This document shows, piece by piece, positions 22,601 to 31,600 of a stretch of 64,000 nt of DNA (positions are counted from its first letter, which is position 1; each line of letters opens with the position of its first letter). The stretch is from assembly GCA_024734495.1 (NCBI GenBank), contig JALMQS010000085.1, forward strand, positions 26,783,766 to 26,847,765, read 5' to 3'. Source of the stretch: Forficula auricularia. Taxonomy: Eukaryota > Arthropoda > Insecta > Dermaptera > Forficulidae. The translations under genes and the position numbers were made by a program. The notes below the pieces were generated by a model. That model saw only the letters and a program-made list of their open reading frames with translations, was not told where the DNA came from and searched no databases.

Positions 22601-25600
22601 TTTTGTATACAAAATTTGGTTGAGTTTGCTCAAATGGCCTAGATTTTTAGTTTTTAGCCCCCCTCCACCCCCTTAATTGTTGGCCGATATGAACCAAAAT
22701 CTAATCAGCTCTTAATCTCAATGGACCAAAACTAAGTGTGAAATTTGGTTTTGTTATTCCCACTAATTTTTGAGGTAGCTAGTCCACAAAAATTTGGTAA
22801 CGCACAGACTAACTAACTAACAGACTAACAAACATTTTGACAAAACAATTATTATCTCGAAAAATATAATTTTTTCGATGTTCACTTATTAGGACTTTTT
22901 TGTAGAGCGAAATGCCATGGATTCGCTCAATTTTTTTAATCAAAATAGTTTATGCCGTTTTTGAGATATTTCGAAAAAAAGAAGGAAAAAAAAACACTTT
23001 TTTCATGCACGATTACAATACTTGACCATACCCTGTATGGTAAAGTAATAAAGGCATAGATTTTAAAATAAAGTCGTATTTTTTTTTCTTGAAAGAGCAT
23101 TTAAAAACAAAAATTTTGAAAAAAAAAACAAAAACGATTCGATTGGTGCATTTTCCGGAAAGTTATGAGGATTTGAAAAAAAAAAACTCAAATTTTGAAA
23201 AAAGTTCATATCTCAGAAATCGATGGTCAAAAAAATTTGAAAAAATTAATGAACGCGTTATTCATCAGTCTCAAAAAAAATCGGAGGGGTGACCTAAAAA
23301 TGTGGCCGATTTGGTATAGAATGCCTCATATACCGGGTGAGTTTTTTTATCTTAAGACAGTCTTATAACTCAAAAACATTGCATTATATGGAAAAAACTT
23401 TCAAATAAATATCAGAGGAAACTAAACTACGCTATTGTTTGTCGACCTAGAACAAGTTTTCAAGGGTAGTTTCGAGGTCAAGTTCTGTTTTTTAAATGGA
23501 AACTTTTATGCTTACTGTATATATATTCTGAATCTACAAAAAAAACTGACCAACTTTTTATTAGAACTATTTTTTTATTCGAAATCAAATAATAAAAAAT
23601 ATTAAATCAATTAGATCTCAAAAAAATTCTAATAATTATTTTTAACAATTATTCAACTTAATTATCAAATAATAATGATCAAATATTTAATTATTAAATA
23701 AATGATTTAATACTTTTGCGACACTGTTCTGAAACATTCCAGAGTGTTATCGCAAGTCTTCTGGATCAATTCCAGTTCCAATTTCGTTATTTTGGTCTGT
23801 TTCTCAGTTTCCTCATAGCCTTTATATTTCTTGTTTTTTTTTTTAGCAGATTTACAACACGATAAAATGAAGCTCTTTGAGGGTGTATTCCTATCAGGAA
23901 AAAAACGCTCGGCATTCATTTCAATGGCAGCCACATAACACTTATTCCACATTCACCATAAATTATGACCATTTTAATTCTGTCTTCAACAAAAAATGCT
24001 TCATTTTTATTATGGCAATACAATATAACTATCTACTGGATTGATTACGTGAAATAAACTTTTTTAAACTCAAGAATTTTAACTAGTTCTATTAAATAGA
24101 AAATAATCTCTTAAATCTGTGTATAATGAAGTTTTAGATCATTATAAACACTTATTTTCATTGTTGTGACTTCGATTATAAATATTTATTTAATAATTAA
24201 TTATTTAATCATTATTATTTGATAATTAAGTTGAATAATTGTTAAAAATAATAAAATAATTATTAAGATTTTTTTTGAGATCTAATGGATTCATGTATTT
24301 TGTTTATTTTATGTCGTATAGAAATATAGTTTTTATGAAAGTTGTGTGAAGTGTTATGGGGTTGCAATTGAAATGGATGGCGAGCGTTTTCTTGATAGGA
24401 ATACACCCTCACAAGCTTCATTTTATCGTGTTGTAATATTGTAATTTTAAATATTTAATCATTATTATTTGATAATTAAGTTGAATAATTGTTAAAAATT
24501 ATTATTAAGATTTTTTTGAGATCTAATTCATTTAATATTTTGTTTAATTGAAGTCGTATAAAAAAATAATTCTAATAAAAGTTGTATTAGTTTTTTAAGT
24601 ATAATAAAGATATGTAAAGAAACATAGGTTTCTATTTAAAAAACAGAACTTGACATTGAAATACCCTTGAAAGCTTGTTCTACGCCGACAAACAATAGTG
24701 TAGTTTAGTTTCCCCTTTGATATAAATAAACTTTTATTTGAAATATAATAATAAAACTTGAGTAAGATACGAGGTAGGTTTCACAAAAAAGAAATAAAAC
24801 AAAATTGAGTTTTGAATTCGATATATTTCGGGGGTTAGCCCATCATCAGGAGTCTAAGAAAACTGATTATATATTGGAAAAATAGTTTTACAAGTAACAA
24901 TTTTTAAAAAATTTTTGAAATGTATGTGGTGAGGGGAAAGTAGGGAAGAGGAGAAGTTGTTCTAAGAATTAATATTTTCTATTGTGAAACCTACCTCGTA
25001 TCTTACTCAAGTTTTATTAATATATTTAAATGTTTCACCTAGAACCAAAACCGAACTCCTTAAAAGTTATTTTTTATTTGAAACTTTTTTTCATAAAATG
25101 CACTGTTTTCGAGTTATAAGACTGTCTTAAAATAAAAAACTTACCCGGTATATAAGCTTTAAAGTGTGAAACTTATCGAATGCTTTTTTTCTATAGCTAG
25201 AAAATTACTTAAATACTAATATAAAAACAAAAAAAAAATACCGAAATATTGGTTTCATAATCCTTATTAGTTGGCTCCGAGTATATTTTAGTAAGAATAT
25301 TTGCTTTTTCTTTTAAAACAAAAATATTTTTTTTTCTATTTTCAATTTTATCATTTAATATATTCAAAGCATTTATTTTAAAATCATTTTGAAATTCATT
25401 GTCATCTTCTAATTTATTTTTCTTATCTAAAAATATATATAATAAAAATAAATATGTTAAGTTAATGAAAATAGGATTTAATAACAATTAAAGGGCCTTT
25501 CCTATTAATCTGCCTGTCGCACAGTGGGACGAATATATTATGTAAAACTCGCAATATTGATCAAAATTTGAAATTTTTATAACGACTTTAAAATGTTTAC

Positions 25601-28600
25601 AAACTTGTTCTTTTGAATTTAAAGTATATCATATAGTCAGTTTGGAACGATTCCAAAAGGCTTTTAATGATAACATTTTAATAAATCAATTCAAAAATTA
25701 GGTATTATAGGAAATGATTAAGATGATGGATGATTTTTATTATTTTTAGCTCGAAGGGTTAGTTAGAATGATATTCGCCGGGCTTGGATGGGAGATGATC
25801 TTTAGAGATTAGAATCACTCTTGGCGGCGTAAAGCCAGAAAAATGCTTTTTTAAAATACGAATTTGCCAGAGGTAGTTGAAAATATGCTTTAAATAAAAT
25901 AATGGCACAAAACATGCTTTAAATAAAATATTGGCGCAAAGCCAGCATTTATTGCCTTTTCATTACAGAACGTGTATACAAATTACTTCTTAGACACAAG
26001 CTGTTTCTTTACCAAATCGTTCCCAGGTAATCAATCACCTCGGAGAGTTGAGCTTCAACAACTGAACAGTAACTGACTTTGCGTCGAGAGGTTAGCTGCC
26101 TTTATAAACCTGGCGGCCCTAATTGGCAATTAAACTGATTGGTTAATTGGTGGTGGTTTAGTTGGTGACGCAAGCATAAATCTTCGTGCGCTGCCTCTCA
26201 TTATAAAAGGGCGGCTGTCTTGCTCCTCACTCGTCAGTTTATCGAAAGATCCTGACGGGTAAACAACAAGCGCGTTTCTCAAGGCGAAAATGAATCTTTA
26301 TTTTAGAAAAGCATTTTACATTGCAAGGAGTAGAGAATTAAATCCTACAGTATTTTATATAGGTGGTCCAGAAAGAAATTCATTTTTGAAAATAGAAATA
26401 AAACAAAACTATTATATTTAAAAGGGTTTAATCTTATACAATACTTGCTGCAAGGCCCGCCTTCGGCGGCCCCTTGCTAGCTATGTAGGGAGGATTTCAC
26501 TTTCATTAGCTCGTAGGGGTCAAATAACACACGTATTTTTAAGTAAAAGTATATTTACAGAGAGGGGGGGGGGGGGGGCGAGGTTACAGATTTTGTCTAG
26601 GGGTAGATCATCTTAAAACATCGTTAATTAATACGTCGTGATGGTTTACTCAAATCGACAACCATGTCATCTTAAAAGATCAACTTAGAACTAACATCTC
26701 TCGTTGTCATCTTAATTCTTTATATCTACGTAAAGCGACACCAGACGGGCTCCCATTGGAGAACAAGGCTCAATGTGTCCGGCCCTTTCACTGTAAATAC
26801 ACATGCACGTGATCTCGACACCAGTCTTGGATTCAATCTTTGAATGGCGAACCTCACCCGTGGAGGGGCCCTCTGGGGAGTTAAAAACATTAATAATAGT
26901 AACAATAGGGACCGTGCGTCACAACTTTAGCACTAACTGGAAACGAAAATGAAAGCTTTGGGGGATGATTTATTTAAACGTCCAAGACAAAGAGACTCGC
27001 TCACGGACTCATAAGCTCCGTGCACTTCTTTTATCTATGATATATATACTATAATACAATATTAGCCCCAATTCTCCCAAATTATTTGAATAAATAAACA
27101 CAAGAGAGCGCTATCTTCTCGGCAGTAGTGTTGCCTCTATGTTTAACGCACGGTCCCTATTTGATATAAATATTCTTAACATTCAAAGAGTACTTAAATG
27201 AAAAAAGCAAAGCAGACTTCTCCAAACCAACTCCCAGAAAAATAAATCAAATAGCTTAAAATCGGACCTTAAAGTGTCATTTTATATAACAATCTGAAGT
27301 CAACAAACTGTGTCGGGGCAGATTATAAGCAAGATAAAATACAAATAAAATATAAAATTAGTCTTTTGGTTTATTTATACGAACCTATTTCTTTCAATTT
27401 TTGTTTTAATATTTCATAATTTGATTCTTTTGTCGATATTTGTGTTTTCAAATTATTCAATTTAATTTTCAATTTTTCTCGTTCTTCTGAATTATTAGAA
27501 TTGATCAATTTATTATTCTCGTAATTTATCCTCTTAATTGTGTTCCTCGGATGGACACGTTTAATCACTTGATCCCAAAAATCATTGGTTTCAATTTTAC
27601 AAAAGCTAAAAAATAATTAAAAAAAAAATTAATAAATATAATGAGATATATTTTATTGTAGTGTATAATAAGTAGAGACCGGATTTTTATGCAGTAAAAA
27701 CTGCTAAAATATGCAGTTAAAAAGGGCTGAAATATGCAAATATATGCAGTAAAAAATTAAAATTGAAGACAAAAAGACTAAATATATTTAAAGGAGTGCT
27801 ATCTATATATATAAAATTAAGGTTTTGTCTGTACATTGGTCCAAATCACGCCAAATTTTGGTTGCACACGTTTCAAGCAAAGTTATGAACTTAAACACCC
27901 TCAACAAAATGCCTGTCTGTCTGTTTCAATGGTTTCCGCGAAAAGTTGCTCACGATTCACGTAAAAACGGCTGAAGGGATTATTATGAAATTTCATATTT
28001 ACATCAGATGTCTTCTAACTTACGTTTTTAGCTATATAAGGTTTTGATATTTTGACCCCAGAAGGGGTTTGGGGGGAGCGCACGAATGAAAATTATCAAA
28101 TAACTCCTAAACTATTAACCCTACGGCAAATTTTATAATAAACAAAGTTGTAGGGGATGTGATTTCTGACAACTTTTGTTTAAAAAAATTTCCCCCAAAA
28201 AACCACCCAAAAAAAGGGGGGAGGATGAAAATATGGGGGGGGGGGGGTTCGAGGGCTGGGGGTTCAGGGGCGCGCCCCTGAGCCGCAAGAGGGCCGCCGA
28301 ACGCGGGCCTTGCAGCTAGTGAAAGAAATAAAATGATAAAGTAAGCTATAGACACCAAAAGTGTCAAATATGTACTTTTATTGAATAAAATTTTTACAAA
28401 ATTCTTATTATATTTAATATATTAAAACATCTTTAAACTCAAAGAAATAATAGGTGCTCTTGAATAAAATCAACATAATAAATATAATAATGTTTCAAAA
28501 AATGTGATCGAAAAAATACGGGGGGGGGGGTTTATTTAACAGACACGATTGTATTGTATTGCTTTTAGTTTTGTATATTAACAAGCTTTCCTTATTGAGG

Positions 28601-31600
28601 TACAAATAATAAACTAATAAAATAATGCTATAATCTGATTACTACACTAATTTACACACACACACTAACACTCAATGGCCAAAATGGGCTATAGTTACCG
28701 AAGACCATTAAGAAAATAATAATAATAATAATAAAGAAATAATTAACAAAGGATCAGCAATTGGGTGTTACTCAATCAACCATTTCCATGGGCCTACGTG
28801 CCATGGGAAAGGTTCAAAAGATCGGAAAATGGGTGCCGCATGAATTGAACGATAGGCAGATGGAGCGACACAAACCACATATGAAATCTTGCTTGCCAGA
28901 AAAAAAAGTCGCTCCTGCATCGTATTGTGACTGGGGATGAAAAGTGGATATATTATGAGAATCCTAATCGTGAGTTGATCCCGCCCAACTATCAACATCT
29001 TCCCCAAGACCAAATCGCTTCGGACGGAAGACGATGCTGTGCGTTTGGTGGGATCAGCAGGGTGTCGTCTACTATGAGTTGTTGAAACCTGGTGAAACTG
29101 TCAATGCCACCCGATACCACCAACAACTAATCAAATTACACCGTGCTCTGAGTGAAAAAAGACCGGATTATCAACAAAAAAATGACAAGCTGATTTTCCT
29201 CCACGTCAACGCGCCATCGCAGACGTGAACAATAGTCCGAAACTACTTAGAGAGACTCAACTGGGAGGTGTTACCCCATGCCGCTTATTCTCCAGACCTG
29301 GCCCCTTCTGACTAACACCTTTTTTCATCGATGAGCCATGCGCTCGCTGAGCAACACTTCGATTCTTACGAAGAGGTCCAAAAATGGCTTGACGAGTGGT
29401 TTGCCTCGAAAGAGAAGGTATTTTTTTAGCGTGGTATCCACAAATTTCCCGAGAGATGGCAAAAACGTGTGGCTAGTGAGGGCCAGTCATCATCATCATC
29501 ATCAGCCTGTCGATAGCGACAATCCACTGCTGAATATAGGCCTCTTCCATCAAATGGAAGGGGTTGGCATTAAGTCACCACGCTTGCCAGACGGATTGGT
29601 GACTAGGAATCAGATTATAGCCGGTCAAATATCAATGCAGGGACTCGGACTCGAACCCGGGACTCCTGCTTAGAAGGTATTATACATTTGTATGTTTATT
29701 ATTATAATGTTATATTATAGAATATTACAATTATCTTTATCTTTTGTACTTCATAATTGAATGTATTTATTAAAAACAAATTCCATATATTTGTTGATTG
29801 TATGATATATAGCAGAAAATAGCTAATAAAGAATTATTATAAGAGTGGAGTAATTTTTGGAGACCGACTGATAAGTGAAATTGAGTGGATATCGATGAGG
29901 CAGTCAAAAAAAAGAAGATAATTTACACTATCTTTTATTCATAAAACCGACGCTTCGAAGGCTATATATTTTTCAGGGTTTTGAAAAGTCAGTGAAGGAA
30001 ATCCAATGCGACATTCCCCTGTCTCCTCTTTCAGTGGCAGTAACAATAATATATTGTATTTCATTCTCAGCAAAATTATACTTACTAGCCAACGCCCACC
30101 CTTGGCTGTTGGGCCATTTGGCGACACGCTGGCCAGTATAGATGGGCCATTTGGTACTCCGCCCTCTCCTCATCCTCAAAAGTGTGATGCAAGGCCGGGC
30201 AGTCGGATAGATGTGCTGCATTCATGATCCCATGACCACACAGCGGACACGCAGGATGGAAAGACCCCGATGCAATGTAAGTGCAAGGCAAGATAGTCTT
30301 GCCCCGTCGTTGTCCGAAAGACAGCCACGCTGGTCGCGTCGGATAGGGCCGTCGGTAACCAAGGTCGCCCATCTCTTGCCAGACGAAGAGGCCAACAGGT
30401 CTTCCTCAATCCAACGCCTCGTCACCATGTCGATCTGGGCTCTGGCAGACTGCAAAGAAGTCGGGCAGACAGGCTGGGGTAGTGTAGTCCCCTCTTTGGC
30501 TAAGGCATCCAAGGCTCAGCCCTCTCATTGCCTCTGATACCCACATGGCTAGGTATCCACTGAAGAATCACGTGCCATCCCTCTCTTCTGACACTATCAA
30601 GCAGTCTTCTACAGTCCGTGGTACGAGCACACACGGTGTCGCTATTTGTTGACAGATTTCTGATTGCGGCCTGAGAGTCAAATACGACCTTAGTTTGAGG
30701 TCGCATTCCTGCCAGCTCATCGGCCGCTGCTTCCTCCGTCGTAGCTGCTCAGTGGCGCTCCCACCGCCAAGAAGCCCTTCAAAGTGGAGACTGTAGTATC
30801 CAGCTCCAGTCTCTCCAGTACCAGGGTTGGAGGAGCCACTCATCCTCCGGATAACGCTCGTTGATAGTCTGAAAGGCCGCCGTCCTTAGTTCCGGTAACA
30901 ATCAGCAAAATTATAATGTAGTCCTTCACTGACTTTTCAAAACCCTGAAGAAGGAGGGAATAGCCTCCGAAACGTCGGTTTTATGAATAAAAAGATAGTG
31001 TAAATTATCTTCTTCTTTTTTTTGTACTTTTTTGTCGATATCCACTCAAGATTTATTATTATTATTATTAAAGAAAAATACAAAACAAATATGTGCCCAT
31101 AATTATGAAAGTGGACTAAGTCAAAAAATTAGTGTTTTCATATTTTATGTTCCATCCATTTAAAAAGTACAGTAATAAAATGTCGGTTTTGAAAAATCAC
31201 ATATAATTGAACCGATATGTGGATTTCTATTTGTCTCATTATTCGGATTTCTATTTGTCTCATTATACAGAATTCGAATCTTGTTTATTTTATAAAACTT
31301 TAAAGATCTTGAAACTAACAATCAATGGCTTAGACCACTTTTATAATTATGGGCACATATAATAAACAGCAACCATTTTTGATCGTTTATTATTAAGTTG
31401 TAATTAAACAACGAAATGTTCAAAGAGGATTAAATAATTTGTTTGTTTTTAAAGCATTGTCCACATCTCCAAAAATATAGAATTTAAAAATTATTTTTTT
31501 TATTTCCAATTTATTGATACCAGAATACTCTCTTAAATCCCAATTCCTAAAACGACTCAGTCAACCCCTAAATATCCAGGAATATATTAAAAGATAAATG

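Larger units (their letters stand above)
29918..31025. repeat. inverted PLE-like ends around an RNase H relic
   Basis: The left end 29918-29998 (ACACTATCTTTTATTCATAA, AACCGACGCTTCGAAGG, CAGGGTTTTGAAAAGTCAGT) is the inverse of the right end 30925-31010. Each carries a hammerhead-like motif (29943-29983 minus, decayed; 30939-30982 plus, well formed). Confidence 0.7.

Noticed and set aside
24370..24440. Independent DUF4817 gene
   Set aside because: Only a short inverted piece within FB1 copy 2; no start, no continuation.
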